Shown here: in pieces, positions 33,891 to 43,206 of the stretch
Position numbering within the stretch: the stretch's first letter is position 1
Layout of the letters: each line of letters opens with the position of its first letter
DNA from: Terriglobia bacterium
GTDB taxonomy: Bacteria; Acidobacteriota; Terriglobia; JAJPHL01
Reading direction: 5' to 3'
Assembly (NCBI GenBank): GCA_021325275.1
Contig: JAJPHL010000052.1
Location: 1 to 51,589, forward strand
DNA: 51,589 bases
Position numbers and translations under genes: made by a program
The notes under the pieces: model-generated
What the model was told of the DNA's origin: nothing
Databases searched by the model: none
The model's input: only the letters and a program-made list of their open reading frames with translations

Positions 33891-34351
33891 CTCAAGGCGT
33901 CGAGAGCGGCCAGCACCGCTTCGGTGTGTCCCTCGATTTTCACTTTGGAAAAAATCTTGGCGATCTTGCCGCCGGGCGCGATGACGAACGTCGAGCGTTC
34001 GATGCCCATCACGATCTTGCCGTACATGTTTTTCTTTTTCCACACGCCGTACTCCTGCGCGACTTTCTTTTCCGTGTCGCACAGCAGCGTGAACGGCAAA
34101 TGGAATTTCTCGTGAAATTTCTTCTGTGCCGCGGGCGCGTCGGGGCTCGCGCCCAAAATCACGGCGCCGCGCTTTTCAAATTCGTCGAATGCATCACGGA
34201 ACCCGGATGCCTCACTCACTCAACCGGGCGTATTGGCTCGCGGATAGAAATAGAAAACCACGGGCTGTCCCTTGAACTGCGCGAGCGCCACCGGCTCGCC
34301 GTCCTGGTTCAGCAATTTGAAATCGGGCGCCTTTTTGCCTTCCTGCACCAT
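33887..34351 (-). CDS. bcp: Probable selenocysteine-containing BCP/PrxQ-type peroxiredoxin
   Basis: Thiol- or selenol-dependent peroxidase. The frame runs from ATG at 34351 to TAG at 33887 with one internal TGA at 34220-34222. Upstream it reads GKKAPDFKLLNQDGEPVAL and then VVFYFYPRANTPG; downstream VSEASGFRDAFDEF... to the family's normal end. In BCP proteins the peroxidatic cysteine occupies exactly the TGA position (TPGCT.EA.GFRD; Cys45 in E. coli), so TGA most simply encodes selenocysteine at residue 44. A SECIS-like hairpin follows (34191-34210). The resolving Cys of E. coli BCP is Ser here. With Sec the length is 154 residues, normal for the family. It starts five bases after gatB. Alternative: a nonsense mutation or sequencing error. 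Confidence 0.8.
34191..34210 (-). promoter_or_regulatory. Bacterial SECIS-like hairpin for the in-frame TGA
   Basis: In the mRNA, GCAUC-CGG-GUU-CCG-U-GAUGC folds into an 8-bp stem with a three-base loop starting with G and one bulged U. The loop lies 17 bases after the UGA, within the 16-37 base window usual for bacterial SECIS elements. It lies inside the coding region, as expected for SelB-dependent decoding. Confidence 0.6.
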
Positions 34352-34356
34352 TCGTT

Positions 34357-35808
34357 TTATTCCAGCGCTTTCCTTAGAAGTTCGTTCACCGCCGCGGGAT
34401 TCGCTTGACCGCGCGTCGCCTTCATCACTTGACCCACCAGGAATCCGATGACCGTGGTTTTCCCGCCCTTGTATTGTTCCACCTGCTTGGGACTCGCCGC
34501 AATCACTTCGGCCACAATCTTTTCGAGCGCGGCGGTGTCGCTGATTTGCGCGAGACTTTCGCTGTCCACAATCTCGCGCGCGCCGCGGCCCGTTTCGAAC
34601 ATTTTCAGAAACACGTGCTTCGCGATTTTTCCGGAAATCGCGCCAGAGGATTGCAGTTTCAATAATTCGCCGAGCGCCGGCGCGCTCACCGGCGACGCTT
34701 CAATCGTTTTGCCGGCGGTGTTCAGTTGACCCAACACGTCGCCCATCACCCAATTCGCCGCCGCGCGCGCGTCGCCGGAGGATTTTGCGGCTTCCTCGAA
34801 GTAATGCGCGATGGCCTTCGACGACGTGAGCACGCCGGCGTTGTATTCCGTCATGCCGTACGACGCGATGAAGCGCGCGCGCCGCGCTTCCGGTAATTCC
34901 GGAATGGTCGCGCGGATTTCCTCGCGCCACGCGTCGCCGACCACCAGCGGCGCCAGGTCCGGCTCGGGGAAATAGCGATAGTCGTGTGCTTGCTCCTTGC
35001 TGCGCATGCCGATGGTGCGTTGCTCGGCGGTATTCCACAGCCGCGTTTCCTGATGAATCGTGCCGCCCGACTCGAGCACTGCGATTTGCCGATCGATTTC
35101 GTAGTCGAGCGCCTGCTTGAGGAAGCGAAAGGAATTCAAGTTTTTCACTTCCGCCTTGGTGCCGAGCTTTTCCGCGCCGCGCAGGCGTACGCTGACGTTG
35201 GCGTCACAGCGCAAGCTGCCTTCTTCCATGTTGCAATCGGAAACTTCCAGGTACAGCAGAATCTCTTTCAGCCGCGTAAGGAACTCGTGGGCCTCATTCG
35301 ATCCACGCATGTCCGGCTCGGTGACGATTTCCGCCAGCGGCGTGCCGGAGCGGTTGAGATCCACATACGAACGTTTTGCGGAATCGCCGAAACCGTCGTG
35401 AACGCTCTTGCCGGCATCGTCTTCAAGGTGCAGTCGCGTGATGCCGATGCGCTTGGGCGCGCCGCCTTCGCGAATGTCGATCCATCCATGCTCCGCGAGT
35501 GGTTGATCGTACTGCGAAATCTGGTAGCCCTTCGGCAAGTCGGGATAAAAGTAATTCTTCCGCGCAAATCCCGACACGCCGCGCACTTCGCAATTCAACG
35601 CCAGCGACGCTTTCACGCCCAGTTCCACGGCGCGCCGATTCAGTACCGGCAGCGCGCCGGGCAATCCCAGGCACACGGGACACGTTTGCGAATTCGGCGG
35701 CGCGCCGAAGCGGGTGGAGCATCCGCAAAACGCCTTCGATTGCGTGAGGAGCTGCACGTGCACTTCAAGCCCGATCACCGGCTCGTATTTTTCCAGCAAC
35801 GCTGTCAT
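34357..35808 (-). CDS. gatB: Asp-tRNA(Asn)/Glu-tRNA(Gln) amidotransferase subunit B
   Basis: Subunit of the GatCAB complex that converts mischarged Glu-tRNA(Gln) and Asp-tRNA(Asn) by amidation. The 483-residue protein starts with the hallmark [11 protein letters not shown] and shows [14 protein letters not shown]-type and [12 protein letters not shown] motifs, the activation-site region (MEEGSLRCD), and a C-terminal GatB/YqeY tail ([20 protein letters not shown]). A TATAAT box ends 11 bases before the ATG. The peroxiredoxin gene follows after five bases and is probably co-transcribed. gatA and gatC are not in the window. Confidence 0.97.
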   Translation of the reverse strand: MTALLEKYEPVIGLEVHVQLLTQSKAFCGCSTRFGAPPNSQTCPVCLGLPGALPVLNRRAVELGVKASLALNCEVRGVSGFARKNYFYPDLPKGYQISQYDQPLAEHGWIDIREGGAPKRIGITRLHLEDDAGKSVHDGFGDSAKRSYVDLNRSGTPLAEIVTEPDMRGSNEAHEFLTRLKEILLYLEVSDCNMEEGSLRCDANVSVRLRGAEKLGTKAEVKNLNSFRFLKQALDYEIDRQIAVLESGGTIHQETRLWNTAEQRTIGMRSKEQAHDYRYFPEPDLAPLVVGDAWREEIRATIPELPEARRARFIASYGMTEYNAGVLTSSKAIAHYFEEAAKSSGDARAAANWVMGDVLGQLNTAGKTIEASPVSAPALGELLKLQSSGAISGKIAKHVFLKMFETGRGAREIVDSESLAQISDTAALEKIVAEVIAASPKQVEQYKGGKTTVIGFLVGQVMKATRGQANPAAVNELLRKALE

Positions 35809-35819
35809 TGCGAAATGCG

Positions 35820-35825
35820 ATTATA
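35820..35825 (-). promoter_or_regulatory. Consensus -10 box (TATAAT) of gatB
   Basis: On the minus strand GATATAATC contains a perfect TATAAT ending 11 bases before the gatB ATG. The same GATATAATC string lies upstream of uvrA. The transcript leader would be only a few bases long. Confidence 0.55.
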
Positions 35826-35899
35826 TCAGCCCTTTACTTTCGCCTAGCGCGCCGGCGGGTGGTGTGCCATGCTAATTCGTGGAGGACACACCGACCCCC

Positions 35900-36136
35900 A
35901 TGAAGAAAGTTCATAAAGCTATCATCTATTGCGCGCTGCTCGCGCTCGGCGCGACTGCCGGTTATGCCGCGGAAAAATATCCGCACATCCGCACGGCCCT
36001 GCGCGAACTCGAAGGCGCGAAAATAGAATTGCAGAATGCTTCGACCGATTTCGCCGGACATCGCGTCTTGGCGCTGCAATCCGTGGACGAAGCGCAGAGG
36101 CAATTGAATTTGGCGCGTAATTCAGCACCGCGCTAG
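35900..36136 (+). CDS. Small secreted helical protein, paralogue of the gene at 36237
   Basis: A 78-residue protein with a signal peptide (MKKVHKAIIYCALLALGATAGYA) and a mature part EKYPHIRTALRELEGAKIEL then LQNASTDFAGHRVLALQSVD, probably a helical hairpin. It shares the pattern PHIR.A.RE.EGAK.EL..A..DF.GHR..A....D.A..QL with the next gene. The ATG at 35900 is preferred for the signal peptide, although the GGAGG at 35881 is rather far; a GTG at 35879 is an alternative. It lies on the opposite strand just upstream of gatB. Function unknown. Confidence 0.75.
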   Translation: MKKVHKAIIYCALLALGATAGYAAEKYPHIRTALRELEGAKIELQNASTDFAGHRVLALQSVDEAQRQLNLARNSAPR

Positions 36137-36185
36137 CCCGGCGGATCTACGCGTCCGGCCTAAACGCCGGGGACCACTCGTACCG

Positions 36186-36212
36186 TTGACTTTCCACAAC
36201 CCGCTCCATAAT
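36186..36212 (+). promoter_or_regulatory. Possible sigma-70-like promoter for the small secreted protein
   Basis: TTGACT (36186-36191) and CATAAT (36207-36212) each match five of six consensus bases, but the 15-base spacer is short. It lies 24 bases before the ATG at 36237, which has its own GAGGAGG ribosome site. Confidence 0.35.
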
Positions 36213-36236
36213 CCTATTGCGAGGAGGACGTAACGA

Positions 36237-36479
36237 ATGAAAAAGAGCATCACTTACATCGCGGTATTTGTTTTGGGCGCAGTCCTGAGCTTCGGCGTGC
36301 AAGCCGTGTACGGCGCCGAGCGTCATCCGCACATCCGTGTGGCGATTCGCGAAATCGAGGGAGCCAAGGAAGAGCTGCGCACGGCCGCGCACGATTTCGG
36401 CGGCCATCGCGTGGAAGCCATGGAAGCGCTCGACAGAGCCAAGCATCAGTTGGAAGAATGCTTGAAGTTCGACCGCTAG
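36237..36479 (+). CDS. Small secreted helical protein, paralogue of the gene at 35900
   Basis: An 80-residue protein with a signal peptide (MKKSITYIAVFVLGAVLSFG to YGA) and a mature part ERHPHIRVAIREIEGAKEEL followed by AHDFGGHRVEAMEALDRAKHQL. GAGGAGG eight bases before the ATG sets the start. Sequence conservation with its upstream paralogue is concentrated in the mature part, so the shared motif, not the signal peptide, is under selection. It probably acts in the periplasm or outside. A bidirectional hairpin follows at 36492. Function unknown. Confidence 0.8.
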   Translation: MKKSITYIAVFVLGAVLSFGVQAVYGAERHPHIRVAIREIEGAKEELRTAAHDFGGHRVEAMEALDRAKHQLEECLKFDR

Positions 36480-36491
36480 AAATTCCGGCGG

Positions 36492-36515
36492 GCGCCGGGA
36501 GCATAGGCCCGGCGC
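36492..36515. terminator. Bidirectional hairpin between the small secreted protein gene and uvrA
   Basis: GCGCCGGG (36492-36499) and CCCGGCGC (36508-36515) form a perfect 8-bp stem with an eight-base loop in the 39-base gap between convergent genes. There is no clear T-run on either side, so it may work with Rho or simply block read-through. Confidence 0.6.
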
Positions 36516-36518
36516 TCG

Positions 36519-39419
36519 TCATCCCTTCGCTAAGACTTGCGCCAGATGCCGGCCGGTGTGCGACTCCTTCACCTTCGCCACGGCTTCAGGAGATCCCTGC
36601 GCGACGAGCTTCCCGCCGTGCAATCCGCCCTCGGGCCCCAGGTCGATGACCCAATCGGCCGTCTTGATCACGTCGAGGTTGTGCTCGATGATGAGAATGC
36701 TGCCGCCATCGTCGATGAGCTTGCGAAACGCCGCGAGTAATTTGTTGATGTCGTCAAAATGCAAGCCGGTCGTAGGTTCGTCAAAGAGATAAAGCACGCG
36801 CTCGCTCGAACCTTGCGTGAGATGCGCGGCGAGTTTCACACGCTGCGCTTCCCCTCCCGATAGCGTCGAGGCCGGCTGGCCGAGCCGCAAGTATCCGAGT
36901 CCGACCTCATCCAAAACTTTCAGCCGGCCCGCGACCTTCGGGACATTTTGGAAAAACCCGATCGCTTCGCGCACGGTGAGTTGCAGCACTTCGTGAATAT
37001 TCTTCCCGCGATAGCGCACTTCCAACACGCCGTGTTTGAAGCGCGTACCCTGGCATTCTTCGCAAACGAGTTCCACGTCGGCGAGAAATTGCATTTCTAC
37101 GGTCACCGTGCCGTCGCCTTGACACGCTTCACAGCGGCCGCCCGGAATGTTGAACGAAAAATGACCGTTATTGTAGCCGCGTTTCACGGCTTCGGGCTGC
37201 TGCGCGAAAAGCTCGCGGATGGAATCGAACGCCTTGATGTAGGTCACGGGATTCGAGCGCGGCGTGCGGCCGATTGGCGATTGGTCCACCAACACGATTT
37301 CCTTTACGAGTTTCGACCCTTCGAGTTTGCGGCATCGCAGGCGGGTGGCTTGCGCGGCGGCGGCTTCATCGCCGGATTGCGCCGCGGCGGCCGCGCCCAA
37401 CAGCGGTCCCGCGTCGGGCTTGGCGCCCCATCCCACGCCGAGCGATTTCAACCCCTCGTAAATCACTTGATGCACCAGCGTCGACTTGCCCGATCCCGAA
37501 ACGCCGGTCACCGCGACCATCATGCCGAGCGGAATGGTCACGTCGAGTCCGCGCAGGTTGTGGATCGTCGCGCCGACGACACGAAGTTGATTTTTTGCGT
37601 TTGGGGTGCGCCGCGTTTCCGGCACTTTCACGCGCAGTTCGTTGCGCAGATACAAACCGGTTAGCGAATTCCCGCGCATGAGTTGCGGAAATGTCCCCGA
37701 GAAAACCACGCGGCCGCCGTTTTCACCCGCACCGGGGCCGAGGTCGAGGATGTAATCGGCGGAGTTCATCACTTCGCGATCGTGCTCCACCACCAGGATC
37801 GTGTTGCCGAGATCGCGCAGGTCGTGCAAGATGCGAATCAGGCGCGAGGTGTCGCGCGGATGCAAGCCGATCGACGGTTCGTCGAGTACGTAGAGCGCGC
37901 CGACCAAGCGCGATCCCAGCGACGTGGCGAGTTGGATGCGCTGCGCCTCGCCGCCGGAGAGCGTCGCGGTGAGGCGGTCGAGCGTGAGGTACTCCAGTCC
38001 CGTGTTGCTCAGAAATCGCAAGCGGTCACGGATTTCGTCGAGCACTTTTCCGGCGATTTCCGCCTGCATCGGCGTCAATTGCAGCTCGTTGAAGAACGGC
38101 GCGGCTTGTTCGATGGTCAAGCGGCACGCTTCGCCGATATTTTTTCCGCCCACGCGCACGTGCAGCGCCGGTTTCGACAAGCGCCAGCCTTGGCACTCCG
38201 GGCACAGCGTATATCCGCGATAGCGGCTCAAAAAAACGCGCACATGCAGCTTGTATTTCTTGCGCTCCAGGTAATCGAAAAATCCTTTGATGCCGGGAAA
38301 CTTCCCGCGGCCGTTGTGCAGGATGTTCAACTCGTCGGCGGTGAGATCGCAGTACGGGACGTCGGTGCGAATGCCCAGCGATTTCGCGCTGCGTTTCAGT
38401 TCCGTGTAGTACGCCTTATACTTTGGCTTGGTCCACGGCTCGATCGCGCCCTCGTCGAGTTTCAGCAGGCGGTCGGGGATCACAAGGTCCATGTCGAAAT
38501 CGACGGTATTGCCGAATCCTTGGCAGCGCGTGCACGCGCCGAACGGCGAATTGAAGGAAAAAAGGTGCGGCTCGGGATCGGGCGCCGGCGTGCCGCAATT
38601 TTTGCACTCGAAGCGCTCGTTGAAACGCAGGCGCGCGTCGTCCATCTCCCAAATCGACTCGCCGCCTTCGCGATAGCACGACTCCACGGCATCGATCAAG
38701 CGCTGGCGGAACGCGGGATCATTGCGAACGTCGTCGTTGATGGCAAGACGATCGGCGAGAACGAAAACCGGTTCCTTGAAATCGATTTCCAGCAGCGATT
38801 CCGGCGTGGAGAATTCGAAGACGCGGCTCTTCTGAAAAAGCCGCGAGAATCCACGCTTGCGAAGATCGAAGAGGCGCTCCTTCAGAAGCTTGTCATCCGC
38901 CAAATGCGTGCCGTGACGCTCCACGGGAAACAACACTTGGACGCGGCGCGTTTCACCGGGCTTCCCGCACGACAAAATCCGCTGCGCGACTTCATCGACC
39001 GAGTCGCGGCGGACTTCGCTGCCGCATTTCGTGCAATACGTCCGCCCGACGCGCGCGTAGAGCAAGCGCATGTAGTCGTATATTTCCGTGGCCGTCGCGA
39101 CCGTGGATCGCTGGTTGCGTGTCGTATTCTTCTGCTTGATCGCGATGGCCGGCGCGATGCCGGTGATCTCGTCAACGTCCGGCTTTTCCATGCGTTCGAG
39201 GAACTGCCGCGCATACGCCGACAGCGACTCCACGTAGCGGCGCTGGCCTTCGGCGTAGATCGTGTCGAACGCCAGGCTCGACTTGCCCGATCCCGAGACG
39301 CCGGTGACAACGGTGAGCGCGTTGTGCGGAATCTCGAAATCGATGTTCTTGAGATTGTGAACACGCGCGCCACGGACGGAAATGGCGTCGGGCGAAGCGA
39401 AGAGGGGCTGTGCGGACAT
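36519..39419 (-). CDS. uvrA: Excinuclease ABC subunit A
   Basis: DNA-damage recognition ATPase of nucleotide excision repair. The 966-residue protein has two ABC modules: Walker A motifs [14 protein letters not shown] and [14 protein letters not shown], signatures [12 protein letters not shown] and [12 protein letters not shown], and Walker [11 protein letters not shown] and [10 protein letters not shown]. Zinc-finger cysteines are in [12 protein letters not shown]...CTRCQGFG and CEACQGDG...CEECQG. The length is normal. A TATAAT lies 24 bases upstream of the ATG. It is divergent from the receptor at 39524 with about 100 bases between them. Confidence 0.98.
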   Translation of the reverse strand: MSAQPLFASPDAISVRGARVHNLKNIDFEIPHNALTVVTGVSGSGKSSLAFDTIYAEGQRRYVESLSAYARQFLERMEKPDVDEITGIAPAIAIKQKNTTRNQRSTVATATEIYDYMRLLYARVGRTYCTKCGSEVRRDSVDEVAQRILSCGKPGETRRVQVLFPVERHGTHLADDKLLKERLFDLRKRGFSRLFQKSRVFEFSTPESLLEIDFKEPVFVLADRLAINDDVRNDPAFRQRLIDAVESCYREGGESIWEMDDARLRFNERFECKNCGTPAPDPEPHLFSFNSPFGACTRCQGFGNTVDFDMDLVIPDRLLKLDEGAIEPWTKPKYKAYYTELKRSAKSLGIRTDVPYCDLTADELNILHNGRGKFPGIKGFFDYLERKKYKLHVRVFLSRYRGYTLCPECQGWRLSKPALHVRVGGKNIGEACRLTIEQAAPFFNELQLTPMQAEIAGKVLDEIRDRLRFLSNTGLEYLTLDRLTATLSGGEAQRIQLATSLGSRLVGALYVLDEPSIGLHPRDTSRLIRILHDLRDLGNTILVVEHDREVMNSADYILDLGPGAGENGGRVVFSGTFPQLMRGNSLTGLYLRNELRVKVPETRRTPNAKNQLRVVGATIHNLRGLDVTIPLGMMVAVTGVSGSGKSTLVHQVIYEGLKSLGVGWGAKPDAGPLLGAAAAAQSGDEAAAAQATRLRCRKLEGSKLVKEIVLVDQSPIGRTPRSNPVTYIKAFDSIRELFAQQPEAVKRGYNNGHFSFNIPGGRCEACQGDGTVTVEMQFLADVELVCEECQGTRFKHGVLEVRYRGKNIHEVLQLTVREAIGFFQNVPKVAGRLKVLDEVGLGYLRLGQPASTLSGGEAQRVKLAAHLTQGSSERVLYLFDEPTTGLHFDDINKLLAAFRKLIDDGGSILIIEHNLDVIKTADWVIDLGPEGGLHGGKLVAQGSPEAVAKVKESHTGRHLAQVLAKG

Positions 39420-39442
39420 CGTTGGTGACGGCTGAACTTTTG

Positions 39443-39448
39443 ATTATA
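39443..39448 (-). promoter_or_regulatory. Consensus -10 box (TATAAT) of uvrA
   Basis: Minus-strand TATAAT inside the palindrome TTGAT-TAT-ATCAA (39440-39452). A second inverted repeat, TCAAC-GCTTGCG-GTTGA (39449-39465), overlaps it. On the plus strand a TTGACA (39462-39467) could be the -35 of the receptor gene at 39524, but its -10 is poor. Confidence 0.5.
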
Positions 39449-39523
39449 TCAACGCTTGCGGTTGACACGGCCACGCCACAAGTCGTAGGTTGGTAACAGA
39501 GTAATCGGGCTATGGGGGAAACT

Positions 39524-42500
39524 ATGAAGATCTGGGCAGGCTTTTGCGTTGCTGTCTTTTTGACCTTTTCCGCAACTCCGGTGTTCAGCCAGGAAGTTCG
39601 CGCTTCCCTCGGCGGACGCGTCACCGATGCGCAAGGATCGGCGGTGCCTAACGCCGAAGTCGTCGTCATTTCCGACGATACCAACGTCCAGCAACGGGCG
39701 CACACGAACGATCAGGGCAACTGGCTGGTGCAATTTCTCTTGCCGGGACACTATCGCTTCACCGTAACCGCTCCAGGATTCAAGGTGGCCGAGCGCACCA
39801 GCATCCAGTTGCAATCTTCGGACGAAAAGTTCATCGACACCACGCTCACCGTCGGCGGTGTATCCGAGAAAATCACCGTGACCGCCGAGGTGCCGCTCAT
39901 CGACACCACGTCGGCGACATCGGGCACCGTGATTACGCAGGACCAATTGAACGAAATCCCGTCGATGACGCACATTCCGACGCTGTTGGCGACGCTGTCG
40001 CCCGGAGTTCTGGCGCAGGATCAGAACAACAATATCGGGCACCTGTGGTCGTACAATGCGGCATCGCAGATCACCGCCGATGGCGGGCGCAACAACATTT
40101 ACTCCAACAATTTCGTCTTGGATGGCCTGCCCAACACCAAGAGCGGCGGCGACATCGCGTTCATTCCTCCGCAGGACTCCCTCCAGGAATTCCGCGTGCA
40201 AACCAACGCCTACGATGCATCCATCGGGCGGCAGGCCGGCGCCACGCTCAACATGCAAACCAAGAGCGGGACGAAGGACTATCACGGCGTCCTCTACGAG
40301 TACAACCAGAACAGCGCGCTGAATGCCAATCTGTTCCAAACGAACCTGGTTGGCGGCGGCATCGCTCCGGTGCATTTCAACGAATATGGCGGCACGTTCG
40401 GTGGTCCAGTGTGGATTCCGAAGGTCTACAAAGGCAAGAACCGCACCTTCTTCTTCATCTCCTGGGACGGAACCCGAAATCTGAATCCCCTCGGCACGGG
40501 ACCGAAATCGCTGCCGACCATGCTCGAACGCGGCGGAGATTTCAGCCAGTCGTACACGACGCAGACGATCAACGGCCAAGTGGTGCGCTTTCCCATCCAG
40601 ATTTTCGATCCCACACAGGTGGATTCCAAGGGCAATCGCCAGCCGTTCCCCAACAACGTGATCCCCAAGGCTCGACTCAGTTCGATCGGCCAGAACATTT
40701 TGACGTACTTGCCCGCGCCGAATGTTCCGAGCGACGGCACCAGCGACATTTCCAACAATTACGTACCGCCTTCGGTCCGTCAGGATAAATTTCCCACGCT
40801 CTCCATCCGCGGCGACCAAAACTGGAACGATCGCCATCGCAGCTTCGTTACCGTTCGCTGGAATCATTTGGTAGAACACACCGACGACACGTTCGGCTTG
40901 ACAAACATCCTGGCCGGAACGTACATGGAGCGCGGATCGCGGCAATTGGGTCTCGATCACGTGTGGACGCTGGGCAATAACAAGGTTCTCGACTTGCGCA
41001 CGGGTGTCAATCGCTACGAGGAACCGTCGTTTAGCGCGGGCGCGGGCTTCGATCCTGCGACGTTGGGCTTTCCGCAAAGTCTCGTTTCGCAGTTGGACAA
41101 ACCGTCGTTCCCGTACATCACCGGATTTGCCGGCGCGCCCAGCGATAGCCCGCAAGCGATCGGTTCATCGCAGGCGGGGACTTTCACCAACACCACGTAT
41201 TACAACTGGGCCGGGACGATGACGCAAGTTCACGGCAATCATACCTGGCACTACGGCGCAGAGTATTTGGTGTTGCAGCAGGCCGGCTCGAATCTCGGTG
41301 CGCAACCGCGATTCGATTTCAACGGCAACTGGACGCGGCAGAACAACGCGGTCAGCGGCGGCACCGGCGTTGGCTCGACATTCGCATCGTTTCTCCTGGG
41401 ACTGCCCTCGGGAGGCAGCATGCCGCGCAACGCCTCCAGCTTCTACTCGCAGCATTACACCGGCATTTTTTTCCAAGACGACTGGCGCATCACGCCGCGT
41501 CTGACCGTGAATCTGGGATTGCGCTGGGATTTGGAGCAAGAACCCACGGAGCGCTTCAACCGCCTGACCGATCGCTTCGATCCCACCGCGATCAATCCGA
41601 TTAGCGCGTCCGCGCAGTCGGCGTATGCGGCGATCCTGGCGGATCCGGCCAACAATAGCAACACAGGCGTGCAGTTGCTGAGGCAAATTGTTCCCGCCAG
41701 CGCCTTCCAGGTTCCCGGCGCGCAGCTCTTTGCGGGCGTGAACGGCGTTTCGCGCACACCGGTAAACAACGATTACCACGAGTGGCAGCCACGTATCGGA
41801 TTCGCGTACAAGATCGCCCCAAATACCGTTTTGCGGGGAGGGGTCGGGCGCTTCACGCAAGCCGGCTTCGTAACGGGAGGCCAAAACGGTTTTAGCCGCA
41901 CCACTTCGCTCATCGCCACCCAGGACAACTATCTAACTCCCTACGACACGCTGGCCAATCCCTTCCGCAACGGAATTCTGCCGCCGACGGGCTCGTCGCT
42001 GGGCGCGCTCACCAATCTCGGCTCGGGACCGAACTGGGATGATCCCAACCTCGGCCGCTTCTATTCCTGGGAATACAGCTTGCATTTGCAGCATCAATAC
42101 AAGTCGTGGCTGTTCGAGATTGGATATTCGCACAACAAGACGTATGACATCTCCTGGGGCTGGAACGCCAACGAGCCGCCCTTGCCCTTGTGGCAGAAAT
42201 ATCTGGCGCCGCAATTCGATTCGACCGGGCGGCCGCTAGATATTTTGCTATGGAACGTGCAAGTACCCAATCCGTTCTTTGGTCTGCCCGCCGTGACCGG
42301 CGGTTCCATCGGCAGCAATAAGACGATCGCGCTCAATCAACTCTTGAATCCGATTCCGCTGCTCGGTTCGATCACCGAGAACAAGCCCACCGGAAAGAAT
42401 CAGTTCGACGCGGGCCTGGGAAAGGTGGAGCATCGCTTCAGCAAAGGCCTCAGCGTGATCGGCGCGTTTACGTGGTCGCGGTTGTTCGAGGACACGTCGT

Positions 42501-43192
42501 TCCTGGGAAATCAGATTATTGGCCCAGTGATCGAGCATAAGCCGGGTGGGGAGGATCGTCCGTTCCACTTCAGCATCGCGCCGATCTACGAACTGCCGTT
42601 TGGACGGGGCAAAACGTTCGGCCGGTCGGCGTCGCGCCTGCTGGATGCGTTCATCGGCGGCTGGGAGCTGGCAGGCAACTACACGGTGCAGTCGGGCGTG
42701 CCGGTGGCTTTCACCACCGACTCCTTCTTCACCGGCCACGACGTCGCGCTGCCGCACGACAAGCAATCGCTCAACGAGTGGTTCGATACGACACAATTCG
42801 CGCCGTTCCCCTCGAAGAACACCGATATCTCCACTTATCCGTCGTGGACCGGCATTCAAAACTTGCCGGGATACAGCTACAAGCCCGCGGCGAACGACAC
42901 CATCAAGAACGGTGTGTATCAGGACTTCTCGAACTACGTGCGCAACTTCCCGACGCGCTGGAACGACGTTCGCGCCAGCCGTGTGAATGAAGCCAACATC
43001 GGTTTGTACAAGACGGTTTCATTGACGGAAAGCGTACGATTCCAATTGCGCTTCGACACATTCAATACTTTCAATCACCCGCGCTTCCCCGCGCCCGATA
43101 CGAATCCCGGCAGCGCGACGTTCGGACGCGTGTCGCCATCGCAACAAAATCAAGCTAGGTCGGTGGAACTGGCGGCGAAGCTATACTTCTAA
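39524..43192 (+). CDS. TonB-dependent receptor, Oar-like, with carboxypeptidase-regulatory-like domain
   Basis: A 1222-residue outer-membrane receptor: signal peptide (MKIWAGFCVAVFLTFSATPVFS), regulatory Ig-like domain (LGGRVTDAQGSAVPNAEVVV), plug (VITQDQLNEIPSMTHIP, NNFVLDGLPNTKSGGDIAF) and a barrel ending VELAAKLYF. GGGGGA immediately before the ATG at 39524 favours it over the ATG at 39512. The next gene, a double-thioredoxin protein, begins 14 bases after the stop and is probably co-transcribed, an uncommon partner for a receptor. Substrate unknown. Confidence 0.94.
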   Translation: MKIWAGFCVAVFLTFSATPVFSQEVRASLGGRVTDAQGSAVPNAEVVVISDDTNVQQRAHTNDQGNWLVQFLLPGHYRFTVTAPGFKVAERTSIQLQSSDEKFIDTTLTVGGVSEKITVTAEVPLIDTTSATSGTVITQDQLNEIPSMTHIPTLLATLSPGVLAQDQNNNIGHLWSYNAASQITADGGRNNIYSNNFVLDGLPNTKSGGDIAFIPPQDSLQEFRVQTNAYDASIGRQAGATLNMQTKSGTKDYHGVLYEYNQNSALNANLFQTNLVGGGIAPVHFNEYGGTFGGPVWIPKVYKGKNRTFFFISWDGTRNLNPLGTGPKSLPTMLERGGDFSQSYTTQTINGQVVRFPIQIFDPTQVDSKGNRQPFPNNVIPKARLSSIGQNILTYLPAPNVPSDGTSDISNNYVPPSVRQDKFPTLSIRGDQNWNDRHRSFVTVRWNHLVEHTDDTFGLTNILAGTYMERGSRQLGLDHVWTLGNNKVLDLRTGVNRYEEPSFSAGAGFDPATLGFPQSLVSQLDKPSFPYITGFAGAPSDSPQAIGSSQAGTFTNTTYYNWAGTMTQVHGNHTWHYGAEYLVLQQAGSNLGAQPRFDFNGNWTRQNNAVSGGTGVGSTFASFLLGLPSGGSMPRNASSFYSQHYTGIFFQDDWRITPRLTVNLGLRWDLEQEPTERFNRLTDRFDPTAINPISASAQSAYAAILADPANNSNTGVQLLRQIVPASAFQVPGAQLFAGVNGVSRTPVNNDYHEWQPRIGFAYKIAPNTVLRGGVGRFTQAGFVTGGQNGFSRTTSLIATQDNYLTPYDTLANPFRNGILPPTGSSLGALTNLGSGPNWDDPNLGRFYSWEYSLHLQHQYKSWLFEIGYSHNKTYDISWGWNANEPPLPLWQKYLAPQFDSTGRPLDILLWNVQVPNPFFGLPAVTGGSIGSNKTIALNQLLNPIPLLGSITENKPTGKNQFDAGLGKVEHRFSKGLSVIGAFTWSRLFEDTSFLGNQIIGPVIEHKPGGEDRPFHFSIAPIYELPFGRGKTFGRSASRLLDAFIGGWELAGNYTVQSGVPVAFTTDSFFTGHDVALPHDKQSLNEWFDTTQFAPFPSKNTDISTYPSWTGIQNLPGYSYKPAANDTIKNGVYQDFSNYVRNFPTRWNDVRASRVNEANIGLYKTVSLTESVRFQLRFDTFNTFNHPRFPAPDTNPGSATFGRVSPSQQNQARSVELAAKLYF

Positions 43193-43206
43193 TTGGAGGG
43201 TATACC

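Noticed and set aside
34357-34381. Possible frameshift between gatB and the peroxiredoxin
   Set aside because: Both frames are complete: gatB ends with its usual tail and TAA, and the peroxiredoxin has its own ATG five bases later.
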